From the NCBI GenBank assembly GCA_907163375.1, contig CAJQUW010008657.1, positions 372,001 through 436,000 on the forward strand: a stretch of 64,000 nt of DNA, in the 5' to 3' direction. Origin of the DNA: Prostheceraeus crozeri (Eukaryota; Platyhelminthes; Polycladida; Euryleptidae). A program made the translations under genes and the position numbers. Shown one piece after another: positions 21,352-32,738 of this stretch (position 1 is the stretch's first letter; each line of letters starts with the position of its first letter). A model generated the notes under the pieces. That model had not been told where the DNA came from and made no database searches. It saw nothing but the letters and a program-made list of their open reading frames with translations.

Positions 21352-21976
21352 TAAGGATGAACGTCGGGTCGGGTTTCATGAAATTTGAAAGCTGACACGA
21401 AGTAAAAGCCAACCCGAACCCGATAAGAAAACACCTGAACCCGACCCGACTAGATTAGATCCGAAAACCATTCATGGTGTCATGCTAAGACTCGTTTGAC
21501 CTGAAAATTATCGTATTACAGGAATTCAGTTTATTTTGAAGCTGTACAAAAGCTTCATTCCAAGTTCAAGTCTATCTAACCACCGTAGATAGTCTTCAGA
21601 TCGGGCCACCAGCCAGATTTAGTTGTACTCTCCTCTAGGGGCATCAAACGCTGCGCCGACAAATTTGATAGAAAAGAAATGATGACAAAACCGTGAAAAC
21701 ATGTGAAAAAATTCAAGGCAATTTTTAATGAAATTATTATAAATTTCCATGGAATCATTAACACTCACGCCTTATATTTAATTGAGATTGTAGTTAGTTA
21801 TTGAATAATTTATCTATTTTATTAACTATGTATAATACACTGTAGCGTTATATTCGCAACTTTGTTATAGCCGTGATAGAATGTTAGATTTATGTTAGAA
21901 TGGGTAATCCAACCCGACCCGACCCCGCATTTTGTATCGGGTCGGTTCGGGTTTCGGGTAAGATCACTCATCTTTA
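21352..21976. mobile_element. Probable hAT-like nonautonomous element with GTCGGGTCGGG ends
   Basis: The left side reads TAAGGATGAACGTCGGGTCG. The right side, inverted, begins TAAAGATGA and soon reaches CCCGAACCGACCCG-type repeats. Both ends carry stacked CGGGTCGGGT/ACCCGACCCG units. Candidate 8-bp flanks GTCTAGAA and CCTTAGAA share five of eight bases, consistent with an old hAT insertion. No transposase is clear inside. Boundaries are tentative. Confidence 0.55.
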
Positions 21977-22167
21977 CCTTAGAAGGAGTCACAGAACATA
22001 GTTCTGAGTGATAAGGGGAGAAAGAAACCGATAAGTTGGAGATATTGCCGTTGAGATGATGAGGTGACTGCAGAGAAGGGATTATTAAAGGAGATACGAA
22101 GACAAACGGAATGCAAAATCGCTGCTTATGAGGAGTGGGCAAAAGGGAAGGGAGGCGGGAAATGTGG

Positions 22168-22620
22168 GAGGGGATGAGACTGCTAAGGAGAGGAGGATGA
22201 TTTGGAAGAGGATGAAGCGGCTAAGGAGAAGAGGATGATGCGGAAGGGGATGAAGCGGTTAAATAGGGGACAGTGATGTGGGTGAGGATGAAGCGGTTAA
22301 GGAGGGGACAGCTACGGGGGAGGGGATGAGGCGGTTAAGGAGGGGACAGTGATGTGGGGGAAGATGAGGCGGCTAAGGAGGGGACAGTGATGTGGGGGAA
22401 GATGAGGCGACTAAGGAGTGGAAGGTGATATGGGAGAGGATGAGGCGGTTAAGGAGTGGAAGGTGATGTGGGGGAAGATGAGGCGACTAAGGAGTGGAAG
22501 GTAATATGGGAGAAGATGAGGCGGCTAAGGAGTGGAAGGTGATATGGGAGAGGATGAGGCGGCGACGAAGGGGATGAGGCGTCTACGGAGGGGACAGTGA
22601 CGTGGGATGACATGCGGCGG
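22168..22620. repeat. G-rich minisatellite, 38-bp unit, about 11 copies
   Basis: Units begin GATGAGGCGGCTAAGGAG and continue with GGGACAGTGATGTGGGGGAA or TGGAAGGTGATATGGGAGAG, giving two alternating sub-types. Between 22327 and 22555 the period is exactly 38 bp; the left and right edges are degenerate. The G-richness is all on the plus strand. A frame on the opposite strand, rich in Pro/Ser, is an artefact. Confidence 0.9.
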
Positions 22621-22624
22621 CTGC

Positions 22625-25600
22625 AAAGAGGTTGAGATTGCATAAGTGATGAAATCACTTGCAGAAGAGCAGAATTATCGAAATTCCATGTTTTTCAGTT
22701 GTCAGGAGATCTGCAATTCTCTTTCACAGATAATACCATTAGCCACTAACATTTAGGAATTAAGATCAGGGAACTTCAGACACTGAAATTTCAACAATTT
22801 ACGATCATGAACTGAAGTGAATGTCCTTCCTTCTGACAAAGTAAACAATTTCTCTTTCATTCGCAGAGTTCTTCCTTCATTTCTCATTCTCGAAACTGCA
22901 AGCAAAGATGACTACTCAAAAGATGGCAAAAGTAATTATTTCATTGTGCTCAGATTGCCCAAATATCATCCCTTCCACTCAAATTCCCTTCCAATGAAAA
23001 ATAGCGAGATGTTTAAATTTTGCAGTCGCTTTTATTTCATGTTTAGTAAACGCGCAGACGACTATGTTATCGCTGCGAGTGCCGTGTCATTTTCTTGTCA
23101 TCCTTCGGAATCTTAATGCCAGAATTCTTCCTTTTGCACGAAATCGCATCATTATCTTCCTTCTTCTAATTTTGATGCAAGAGAATTCCTCACGTGGTAA
23201 GCCAGAGAGTTATTTAAGAGCCTTCTAGTCGATGCATTCCGAAAACCTCCAGGAATAGTATGAATACATCAAATGATATGCTCTAGCATTAAAGCACAGA
23301 ATATGGTATGTGGTTTCATAAATAATGTAAATCTGAAGTCAGGAACACGCCAGCCCATGATTTATAAATTTCTACAGTTGTCTGTGACAGAGTTTGAAAT
23401 CACAAATCCAGTTTCTACAGGTAACGAGACCAAAAATGAGACTCACGGAGTGATGTACACCCTGTGGTTATTACGAATCTGCACGTCTGCCGAGTCTTAC
23501 CCGGTTAACTATCTCAAATGAAAAGAGAATACGCCAATTTCTATTAATTTGATATATTGCAAACTTGACATTTGAGACAACAGAATACAGTGCTTCATGA
23601 ATATAGTTGCTGAAACAGTGATAATGATCATAGTCTTTCAACGTCACTTGATTACATCCCGCAATGCGTTCTTCACTGTTGTGTCCCTATATATGCCATA
23701 TTAGACAGCCGATGACACATTTTCACACTGTAGAAATTATCGTTGATCTACCCAAGTAGGCCTATATCATTAATTCCTATTTCATGCTGACGAGACGTCT
23801 CGCATATTTTATTATAAGTATTATAGCTGGAATATGTTAGAATCCCTATACGATGATGATGTCCTGAAATGCAAGCCTTGCGCACTGGGCTACACCCGCC
23901 TTAAGGTAATATAGCATCTCCATAGCCTCATTTCCAAACTTTACGCTATTTTGAAACTTTTTGGTTGTCACTCATGACTCTCTGGTCAGAATAATCATTT
24001 TATATTCCCTATTATGTTATCATTCAATGTTTCCATTCTCAAGGTCAATGTATGTTCTCGAGAATCTTGCTGTCACGTGTCGGGTGTTAGTAGGATGTTG
24101 TGGTATGAATTTCAGTAATATTCAGTTCTATGTGATTGGTGCTGTGCAGTCTCCTTAGTTGCACTTGCCTGAGGAGGGATGCAGTCCAACAGCGGAAAAC
24201 TGCAATATAAAACTGTTAGAAAAGATGATTTCTTCTAAAGAAGCTTAATTCAATCGTGGTAGTTCTTTGAGAAGAAGTTCATGACTTTAATAGTAGCATA
24301 CTTCACTCATAATCAAGCCATGTTTCTACAGCTTTGCGGGATTCGAGGTAGCTGACATTGTATACAACTACTTACATTGTGCATGTACATTGCATTCAAA
24401 TACACTATCAACCGCTCAATCCTTTCAGTTCGACGTTAGTCTTGGGATGAAATTTCAATGCGCAGTCCTGTTAATAAACATGTTTAAGGTATTACTGAAA
24501 TAAGTTAAACTTCTCTTGAATGTGCTCAGCCTTCCTGGACAATGAACACCGATTCGCCATCAGCTGCTCAGTAGGTACAGAGGAGCAAGTTGGAGTATCC
24601 CACCACTCCTATGTTTACTAGCCACAGCAATTATCATTTGAACTTAGTTTGGCAGAGAGTCATTGTAGAGAGTACATCACCGTTGCCAACGCGCTTATCT
24701 GTGGGATCAAATGAGAAAGTCATTTTTGTCTCGCTGGACTACTGAAGTTTGGTGTTAATTTCAATCTCCTCGAGTCTCCTTTATTCCCAGGTCTCCGACT
24801 TCCCAATATGGGACGGTTTCTTATTATTCCCTCCGAATTCATTCATAGTTTTCAATTCCGAAATATACGATTAAAACAGCATCTTCAGAATGTAGGCCGC
24901 CATCTCCACTTATTCATAGAAAGATCATTCAGTTTTCTTCGATTTCATTTGTTTTTTCTTGATTCGGTCGGAAGCACCCTTTTTCAGACTGTTCTCACGG
25001 AACCATCGTTGCATTCTCATAAGCAATTTTGTTATAGTTATATTCGTCTTCCGATGAAGTTTCAAACAAACAGATAGCACGAGCTTCATACGCAGTATTG
25101 AACGTCCGTTAGGCATAATTTTCGTAAGGTGTCGCAAGGATCGTACACTATGAGGAGAAGAAGTGGTTTTGTCTTTTCGCATGCCGTATGTATTGCATAC
25201 CAATTTGACATGATTTTGTTTGATTTGAATTGCTCTATATATTGTTTGAACAGCCTCACTTCTCACAATCACCCCATTTTCATGCATTGCTTTGTTGTGA
25301 AAAGTGCTGTTACATTAATGATAGTATTCTATATTAAAATAAAAATATTATATATGGAGTATTAAATACATATAAAAGATAACATAATTCATAAAAAATA
25401 TCAAATATTGATACTGTTACATTTATGAGGAACCTGAATTATTCAGCAAGCGGCTCGAGGTGCACATACATGTGAAATTCTTTGGCTTGTGATCAGCATT
25501 GCCATTGAACAGTAAGAAAACATGAAATTGGCATAGTAAAGAAAAAACCTCAGACAGTAAAAACCATGTAACTAGAAAATTACAGTATGTCAGTCACGAT

Positions 25601-25815
25601 AAATTTTAAGCATATTTAACTCACTGACATTGTCTACCCTCTCATCCTAGGAAATTATGTCATCGGGTTGTCGAAAGGTGAACATCCTGATTTCGATCAA
25701 CGGGCGCTTCTATAATCAGTTGGAGTGCGAATGATGTAAATTTTTCAGGATATTAGTTTATCTTGCTTAACTATATAGCTATTATTAAACACAAATCGGT
25801 TGAATCAACTCATCA
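22625..25815. other. Gene-free stretch
   Basis: No gene is recognised. Frames of 80-120 codons (for example minus strand 25287-24925, Lys/Arg-rich) show no family motif. Near 24165-24210 the phrase GCCTGAGGAGGGATGCAG with a following GCAGT/ACTGC stem resembles the region after Penelope-like reverse transcriptases, a possible old scrap. Confidence 0.35.
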
Positions 25816-25816
25816 G

Positions 25817-26336
25817 TTCGTGGGCCAAAGCGCCAAGTTTTGCTGAGAACGAGGTAGTACCTGAAGCCTTCACAAAGCATTGTACACCTCTTGACTACCG
25901 CAAAACTGCATGTTTACCGTGTCATATCTCGTCTTTCATAAACTGTTAATTGAAAAGCACCATGTATTTCCAAAAGAGAACTTGTGACATATAACATTTT
26001 CTTTCATGTGTGTTCATTGGAAGTAAATGATAGATGTACAAGTCGACATTTAATCGGTTATCCCGAGAAAAGGACGATTCGCATGAAAAAGATGACCCTG
26101 GATGTTGATCGTGCTAATTCTGCTAAAGAAATACCACTCTTTTTTAATCTGCCATCAATTGCTTTAGAAAGCTATATTTATATCATATTTTACAATTTCT
26201 AAATTGAAAACACATATGATTTTTTTAACCAAGGAAAGTGTGACTGACAGTCGAGATCCTCAGATATGCAGATTTGAAGTAGTCAAGAGGCCACAATACT
26301 ATTTGAAGGCTTCAGACTTCTGAGCAAAGCCTCGCA
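25817..26336. mobile_element. Old, degenerate foldback element (sister of 36627-37370)
   Basis: The left side from about 25817 shares GAACGAGGTAGTAC, TTCACAAAGCATTGTACACC and TGTATTTCCA with the young foldback element at 36627-37370, in the same order and spacing. The right side (about 26240-26336) is the inverted partner: its complement reads CTGAAGCCTTCAAATAGTATT and CCTCTTGACTAC, like the left side. Arms have diverged far more than in the young copy. Ends are approximate. Confidence 0.6.
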
Positions 26337-27720
26337 TTATCCACAGCTAAATGGTGCAAATCATCACTTGATAATTTGATAAAAAATTCATTGATTAAAC
26401 GAACATGTAGCTGACTATAGGCTATGCACTAAAATCGGTACATTAACCAGTCAAATGTGTAAGAAGAAAAATCTTGTCACCCAGGTAGAGAGAGATTCTT
26501 ATATTCAGTCCTATAACCAATGCCTCAGTTGCAGCTCTGGTGCATAATATCGCAGCATCCCCATGGTTGCAGCATGCTTGTGACATCATGGACACAGACT
26601 TGCGTCTTAATGATCATTCATTTTCAAAGATTCAACTGCTGCTCTAATGAGACTTACAAATCGGATTCAGACTTAGCTTGTTTGTATCATACTAAGGCCT
26701 CAATTTGGCTCAGTCAGATAATATGCTGTCTATCAGAAGCAGTAGACCTACATGTCATGCTGATTTTTTACTATTAAGGTCAAAGAATGGGCTTCTCAAT
26801 AATACATTAAATACGGTAGTCTATTGACGTAAAACCGAGGATTCGGTCATCGATCCTAGGGTCAAATCCATCACCAGTCGCCGGTCCACCTGTGACTGCC
26901 AAAATCGCGGTCGTTCCCAACACTGGTGTCGACCGTTATGTAGCCACAAGCCATTGTTAAAAATTAGACAAACAATTAATTACAAAAGCTGCATATTTAT
27001 CTAACTTTCTGCGAGTTGAAAATAAATCTAAGTGAGGTCAAGAGGACATACCGGAGTACAAACGCCTACGACCAATGTTATTTGATTGGAATTAAAAGAA
27101 TTCGTATTCGAAACTCTCAATGTACATGAAGTATCCATTTCAGCGAAAACAAGTTCATCAACATTTTTGTACAGTCACTATTTATCAAAGGTAGCGTAAA
27201 GTGTTTGCTTAAAAAATACTGCCGGCATGTGAGCGCCATAAAGTACGTACATACATGTACAAGCAAATCGAAAAATTCTTGCTAATTTTAATTATGCTGG
27301 CGAATGTCGAGTTTAGACTTAAGAAAAGCGCCCTAGAAATAGAGAGGATAAAAGAGAACTAGAAAAATACTCTATGAAGGCTAAGGGCCGCATAAGACTG
27401 CGCAAAGGCTGCGCTAAATGAGGGCTATTAACTGCCTGCAGTAAATTATGGCTAAATATAGAACTCATTCAGTAACCGAGACTTATTCATAGTCTAAAAT
27501 GATAGACTGACAGTCTAAGTTGCAGAAAAGTTTACGTGACAAATTGCTATTCAAACTGTGTTTATTAAATGTCACATAGGATTTCTTTTAGCTTGCATCA
27601 TCGCAAAATAATGCCAAATCGTGCTGACGAGCATACTACATTTGATTATAATATTAAAGTAGGTGTTACTGCAGCTTGAAATAGACCTACTGACAAAGTA
27701 AATTTTTAGCAGCTTTTCAT
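26337..27720. other. Gene-free stretch
   Basis: No gene is recognised. GGGTCAAATCC at about 26869 resembles a polymerase III B box, but no matching A box is seen. Confidence 0.35.
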
Positions 27721-27722
27721 AG

Positions 27723-27830
27723 ACATAAGATAAGATAAGACTTTATTGATGGCTCACAATGTGCGGTGAACGCATTACAGAGGTATATTTAAAACAGACA
27801 AATAATAAAAATACAACAAGGTACAAGTGC
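27723..27830 (-). repeat. Probable LINE 3' tail (minus strand)
   Basis: On the minus strand the sequence reads GTGAGCCATCAATAAAGTC followed by (TTATC)n-like repeats, i.e. an AATAAA signal and a short tandem tail as in LINE ends. It abuts the Penelope-like element. The upstream body cannot be followed beyond about 100 bp. Confidence 0.45.
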
Positions 27831-27834
27831 ATCA

Positions 27835-28301
27835 TGAAAAGAGTTGTACAACTTTACCTTCCGAAGCGGATAAATGAGTTTTATATACGCACGTTAAATA
27901 CTTTGCACCCCTTAGGACTTAATGATAGAGTTTCCGGAGGTGGTTGCGTGTCAAAAGGCACTGTTGATTATGGTAGCTATTTCAACAGTCCTATCCCCAG
28001 ACGCAAACGTAGTCATGGCGTTAGAAATAGGAAAAAGGTCAATAAGACCAATAATATTGATGACTCGATAGCATATTTGAAAAACTGCTTTAACGGCAGC
28101 AATCTTGCTAAGTTTTATCAAAGTCTTAGGTCTTTGAGTTACAGTACTTTGCATATTATTAACAAGAAACTCAATCATGAGTCTAGTAACTTTGCGTATT
28201 TAGTTTCTGCATATTATTACAATACAATATGTAATTCAGAGTCCAAGCAGTCTAGCAATGTAAAAACAAATATAACTTTTGAGTTCAAAAACAAAATTTA
28301 G
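27835..28301 (+). pseudogene. GIY-YIG endonuclease remnant of the Penelope-like element
   Basis: From ATG 27835 the frame reads INEFYIRTLNTLHPLGLND, matching the C-terminal helix and loop of GIY-YIG nucleases in this element class (pattern 'R..WI..L.T..PYGLN'). It continues with GGGCVSKG and PRRKRSHGVRNRKK, the family's basic 'RRKRSHG' linker. The catalytic GIY and YIG strands are not visible. The open frame upstream of 27835 translates the adjoining LINE tail and is not part of the protein. Confidence 0.65.
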
Positions 28302-28387
28302 GACAAAGTGGATATCAGTAGTATTCTGCATGACAGAAGTATTAAGAACAGGTACAGGATTGTTATCCTCCGAAAACTTATTTTACA

Positions 28388-30220
28388 TTGAATAGCCCTG
28401 TCTCTTTGAAAATCTGCAACTATAACAAATTTTTGAAAACGCTAGATAAGTCTGATTTGCATGATATCTTAAATTCTAAGTGTAAATGTAATGATCACCC
28501 TTCTTTTGTTAATGATTATCACAAACACGTTTTCACAGGTGATTTGAATTTTATTAATGAACCTGAGTTTAAAGAATTGCTTGCTCTAGGAACGAAGCAT
28601 CGTTTACCCAGGAAGTGTAATCATAAAAATATTATAGACAGTATCACAGTTTCGCTCGATAAGCACATAGCTAAGATGTGTAGGAAGCACAAAAGAATTT
28701 TAAGAGCTGATTATTCGGATTGGAGAAATAAGATTTTAAAATTAGTGCGAGATAAACTATATAATAATGATAAGCTCAAGAACCAAAACAGTAACAATAG
28801 CAAGAATACAATGAGTAATAGTAACATTAATTCTCTTAGCAAGATTAGCAAGTTACTGCATTATTATCATGATAACTTCATTATTACTGCGGTAGATAAG
28901 GCTAATAGCAATTATGCGTTCATTTGCAAGAAATTCTATGTTCTGGTTTTATTACAGGAACTTGGATTTGATTTGAAGACATTAACTCCTATAGGTAATA
29001 GTACATACATACCTGTTAACATAGAGATCAATAGTTTAGCTGTAAATCATAAAGAGATCATTAGTAATTTCTTTCATACCATTTGTAATAAAGATAATCT
29101 TAAACTACCTCGATTGTATTGGATACCTAAATTGCATAAAAACCCTTACAAATTTCGCTTCATAGCAGGTGCTAAACAATGCACTACTAAACAACTTTCG
29201 ACTAAGATTAATAAAGGCCTAACCGTTTTAAGAAATTACTTTAAGGAATATTGTAACGCTATCTATAAAAATAGCGGAATTAACTGTTTTTGGAGTATAG
29301 TATCTTCGATCGAATTCCTAAATAAGATTCAAAACATCAATATACATAACGTGCAAGTTTTTGACTTCTCCACATTGTACACTAACTTGAATCATGACGA
29401 TGTTATTCATCACATTTCTGACTTGCTAGATTTGGTGTTTAATGATTCGAATAGGAAATACTTATGCATCGGTTATGAAAAATGTTTTTTAGCTAGTAAA
29501 AAGTATCAAGGCTATAGTGCTTTTACTAAAGATAACTTTAAGGATGCTATTAAATTCATTATTCATGAAGTTTACGTCACTTTTGGTGGACTGGTTTTTC
29601 GACAGATAAAAGGTATACCGATGGGAGGTAATTGTAGCCCTTTGCTAGCAGACCTTTTTCTTTTACACTGCGAATATATTTTCATGTCTAATCTTATGAA
29701 AAGTAAAAAGTATGGTCTAGCTAAACTTCTATCGAATACCTCTAGATATATAGACGATCTGTGTATTATTAATTACAAACATTTCGCTTCTTTAATTCCT
29801 AAAATTTATCCACCAAGTCTGGAGGCAAGTAGAAGTGGAGATAATGATAACAACATTGAATATTTAGACATTAAAATGCAAATCACTAATACAGAAGCGG
29901 TTACCTCTGTATTTCATAAGGTTGATAACTTCAATTTTCCTGTTACGCTCTTAACATTTCCTCAAAACACTATGCCTTACAAAATAGGTATCAAAGTTTT
30001 CGCGGGACAGGTTTTGAGATATATTCGCATCTGTACACATGAGAGCGATTTTATTGAAAAAATAAATCGTACCTCCACCACCCTCATTGCGAGAGGTTAT
30101 AATCGCTTTGATCTTAAGCGCAGTGCTGAAAAGCAGTTACACAAACACAGAGAGACTTTATTGAAATACGGTTATTTCTCCGCTAAGCAACTTTTGGACA
30201 ACTGCCCGAACTTTATTTAA
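28388..30220 (+). CDS. Penelope-like reverse transcriptase, 610 codons
   Basis: This is an RNA-dependent DNA polymerase of a retroelement. An N-terminal linker has a Cys-rich CKCN followed by HVFTGDLNFI at about residues 48-56, typical of this family. Then come fingers with LPRLYWIPKLHKNPYKFR (about 241-258), motif A in FDFSTLYTNL (about 325-334, a Penelope signature), motif B in GIPMGGNCSPLLADLF (about 409-424), motif C in RYIDDL (about 454-459) and a thumb with FAGQVLRYIRICTHESDF. Both motif C aspartates are present. The ATG codon at the frame start may not be the natural start, because the upstream endonuclease region is in another frame. It ends in TAA, 120 bp before the stem-loop. Codon use is AT-rich like the surroundings. 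Confidence 0.85.
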   Translation: MNSPVSLKICNYNKFLKTLDKSDLHDILNSKCKCNDHPSFVNDYHKHVFTGDLNFINEPEFKELLALGTKHRLPRKCNHKNIIDSITVSLDKHIAKMCRKHKRILRADYSDWRNKILKLVRDKLYNNDKLKNQNSNNSKNTMSNSNINSLSKISKLLHYYHDNFIITAVDKANSNYAFICKKFYVLVLLQELGFDLKTLTPIGNSTYIPVNIEINSLAVNHKEIISNFFHTICNKDNLKLPRLYWIPKLHKNPYKFRFIAGAKQCTTKQLSTKINKGLTVLRNYFKEYCNAIYKNSGINCFWSIVSSIEFLNKIQNINIHNVQVFDFSTLYTNLNHDDVIHHISDLLDLVFNDSNRKYLCIGYEKCFLASKKYQGYSAFTKDNFKDAIKFIIHEVYVTFGGLVFRQIKGIPMGGNCSPLLADLFLLHCEYIFMSNLMKSKKYGLAKLLSNTSRYIDDLCIINYKHFASLIPKIYPPSLEASRSGDNDNNIEYLDIKMQITNTEAVTSVFHKVDNFNFPVTLLTFPQNTMPYKIGIKVFAGQVLRYIRICTHESDFIEKINRTSTTLIARGYNRFDLKRSAEKQLHKHRETLLKYGYFSAKQLLDNCPNFI

Positions 30221-30339
30221 GTTCCTTTTCCATATTTCCAGTTTAGTCAGTTCGAATCATCTCGATGGCGTAGTCAATGTATCTGACTACATGTCCGAGA
30301 TTTTTCTTTCGAGGCTGCTTTCTTTAAAGCAGGGCCCCG

Positions 30340-30396
30340 CTTGAGCGAGTTTGAACGTACAGGAATTAAGGGGCCGAAACGTGAATCTTGCTCAAG
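30340..30396 (+). other. Stem-loop after the Penelope-like reverse transcriptase
   Basis: CTTGAGCGAG (30340-30349) can pair with CTTGCTCAAG (30387-30396) with one mismatch, closing a loop that holds GGCCGAAACGTG. A CGAAACGT hairpin after the reading frame is common in this class. Similar scraps occur at about 13190 (minus), 33050 and 40585 (minus). Confidence 0.5.
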
Positions 30397-30834
30397 TTCC
30401 TGCTGATGACCTCTATTGCTTTTGTCCTCATCAACTTTATCTCAGCATATATCAATTATCTGTTTTAGTTGCACTTCATGTAACCTGTGGGAAAGCCAGA
30501 TCGGTCCTTTGGAGGGATCAAATTCTTTACTTTTCATTATCTTCAGCTTCATCGTCTCACTTCGATTGAAGCATTTGCGTAACACCACACGTGGTTGACC
30601 AGTTATCCGCATTAGAAATGACAGGTCTGTTTGTAATTGTATTTGACTGATAGCAGATTGGGATTTAGATAAGTTACAAAGTTTGAAGTATATAAGCAGA
30701 CACACAAGTGTCATGTCTATAATCACTCCTTTTTAGACGCTAATGTCATAAGTAAGTTGTTAGATTTATAATTTTGTTTAAAACGCAGTAGTAAGTTATA
30801 TTTTTTTCTCTCAGTTTTTAGTTAGGCCTGTAGT

Positions 30835-31500
30835 ATTATTATTTTTCTTTATGATCTACCGGAGGTTAGCCTCAGCCAATTTAATTACTAAATCGAACAT
30901 GCTTGGCTCGTAGTGCTATAATACACAGAGGGTTTCGCAGAGTGGGTTTTCTCTCATCAAGCATGATATTCAAAGAATGGTTACTACAACTAACATTTGT
31001 AGCAAGCAACCGTCTACACAAGGTCTCGGTAACAAATGTCAAATCAGAGAATGCGTGATTACGAAAAAATCTTGCCGCTAGTTTCTCGACCCGTAAAAGT
31101 TTTTCAAACAAATATTTAGGGAGGTTGGAGAAGGTGGGAAAATCATAAGTGAGGACCGAACGAATAAAAGAAAGGTACCATTCAAAAAAATCTTTGGTGG
31201 ACAGTCACATAGTTTTAAATTACGAAGAATATACATTCGTCGGTAACATTTCTTAACAATTATTGAAATACGCAATTTCCAACATAAGTCTTCAGAGAAA
31301 GTAATACCCAACAACTTTATAGATGCTACAGTGGAAACAGATTGTGTATTTCCACAGCAAGAAATTGATGAAAGTGAAATCGACTACTTAGTTATACAAT
31401 TCATAACAGCACATTACTGTAATTGATCGATAAGCCAATATCATTCGACCACCTTTCAACAATGGAAAACTCATTCTGTAAGTTGTCATCACATAGCAAT
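30835..31500 (-). pseudogene. LINE fragment (CR1-like reverse transcriptase, C-terminal half)
   Basis: Minus-strand codons from about 31500 read SIVERWSNDIGLSINYSN, the 'W...NGL.LN..K' step just after the polymerase core. Then 31314-31078 reads LGITFSEDLCWKLRISIIVKKCYRRMYILRNLK, a clear match to the 'LGV.F..DLKW..HI....KA.KR...LR.LK' block. 31111-30881 continues with LLRVEKLAARF and a Cys/His-poor tail. The pieces lie in two frames with stops between them, so the copy is dead. It is 5'-truncated inside the reverse transcriptase. Confidence 0.75.
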
Positions 31501-31621
31501 TTACATGCTACTGATGGTGGTGGGATGTGCACAATTTCCATTCAAAATGTAATTTTGCTTATTTCCGTGATTGCGGAAGATATTTCTGATTACTTTTACC
31601 TAATATCTTAATCTTCATGCA

Positions 31622-31640
31622 TTTGCGAATGCTTCGCAAA
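31622..31640. other. Perfect short hairpin
   Basis: TTTGCGAA and TTCGCAAA (8-bp arms) flank a 3-base loop. No gene end lies nearby, so a role in termination is not claimed. Confidence 0.4.
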
Positions 31641-31671
31641 GAGAATGTATGAAATTTAGTCATCTCTTTCT

Positions 31672-31745
31672 CTCGGTCATAGATCAGTTGGTAAAGCGAC
31701 AGGTCTAGATAATATGGGTTCGTAGGCTCAAGTCCTGCAAGCCGC
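31672..31745 (+). repeat. tRNA-like SINE head
   Basis: TAGATCAGTTGGTAAAGC at 31680-31697 fits a polymerase III A box with one change, and GGCTCAAGTCC at 31725-31735 fits a B box with one change, at tRNA-like spacing. The flanks do not form a 7-bp acceptor stem, so this is a tRNA-derived SINE or tRNA pseudogene, not a working tRNA gene. Confidence 0.5.
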
Positions 31746-32738
31746 ACATCAGTTTGATCTATCTTTTAATTTATTTCATTCTCATTGATGATTGAAGCAG
31801 CTATCATGAAATACAATATATAACAACATACTTGAATTTCAAAATGCTATGTACACATAACAACAAGTGACAAGTGACAAGATCAACTGAAAATGCAAAA
31901 CAAATGTCACAGCGAGTGCGCCACACGCGAAAAACTGTACACCTCTACTCAATTCTATGAGTATCTGCGATGGAACCCATAGAAAATCGATGTTCTTTCC
32001 AAAATTATCTCTTTTTCCGAAATACTGTTTCAAAATCAATTTTCCAGGATCATTTTTTCCAAAATAATCAATGAGGTCCATCAGTTCAATCAACCTCTAT
32101 ATTTTCATGATCTTTGCACATTTGCTTAAACAAACATCGTGAAATCAAGCAAAATTTCGAATTTGCATTTTAAAATGTTATTTATAGTAAATTTTAGTAA
32201 TTATTTAGTAACACGGACAATTTAGAATACGAAATTGTTGTCGACATCTCAGAATGCCTATACTACAATTGTAAAAGAAAATAAAATACAATTGATGAGT
32301 TCGCAATAAGAACGCACCTGAGGTAGTTCTTGCCGTCTGACGAATTCAAGGAATAGATCTGGTGACCGTGGAAAACAGTTCTATTGGCAGCTGGCAAGGA
32401 CATCGGTTTGATTACTTGGTGTCAGGGTTGGGATGAGAGGCACCTCAAAACAGGTAATATGTCATTCAGACTGAAGAGAGTCAGCAGTACTGAGCACGTC
32501 ACTGATAATATGGAGGATTGCTGACAGGGTGCCCTTCGTTGGAAGCAGATGCAGACGAATCAGGGTTCTGGAACTGAATGGGGTCATTCCCAACACAGCA
32601 GGTACCTCTTTTGTCTTTGTCCCTTGCTGGTTCTATGGAGTGTCCATGCTTGCCGGCATCCATTGTAGCATATAAGGGTCTCCAAGGGTTGCGCAGGGCT
32701 GATATTAGTTTGGTAGGCTTACATGGTCGATTGAGCTA
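31746..32738. other. Gene-free stretch
   Basis: No gene or element is recognised; it may include the body of the SINE on its left. Confidence 0.35.

Larger units (their letters stand above)
27835..30396 (+). mobile_element. Penelope-like retroelement with N-terminal GIY-YIG (Naiad-type order)
   Basis: The element carries, in order, the end of a GIY-YIG endonuclease region (27835-28301), a long reverse transcriptase frame (28388-30220) and a stem-loop with CGAAACGT (30340-30396). An endonuclease placed before the reverse transcriptase is the permuted order described for Naiad/Coprina Penelope-like elements. The N-terminal part of the endonuclease is missing or unrecognised, and the two coding parts lie in different frames, so the copy is 5'-truncated and broken at least once. 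The reverse transcriptase frame is uninterrupted, which suggests a fairly young insertion. Clade assignment is from remembered motif patterns. Confidence 0.75.

Noticed and set aside
24925-25287. 120-codon Lys/Arg-rich minus-strand frame
   Set aside because: No motif and no promoter; the basic composition comes from AT-rich codons.
26815-26945. Possible tRNA-derived SINE with B-box-like GGGTCAAATCC
   Set aside because: No A box at the right distance and no cloverleaf.
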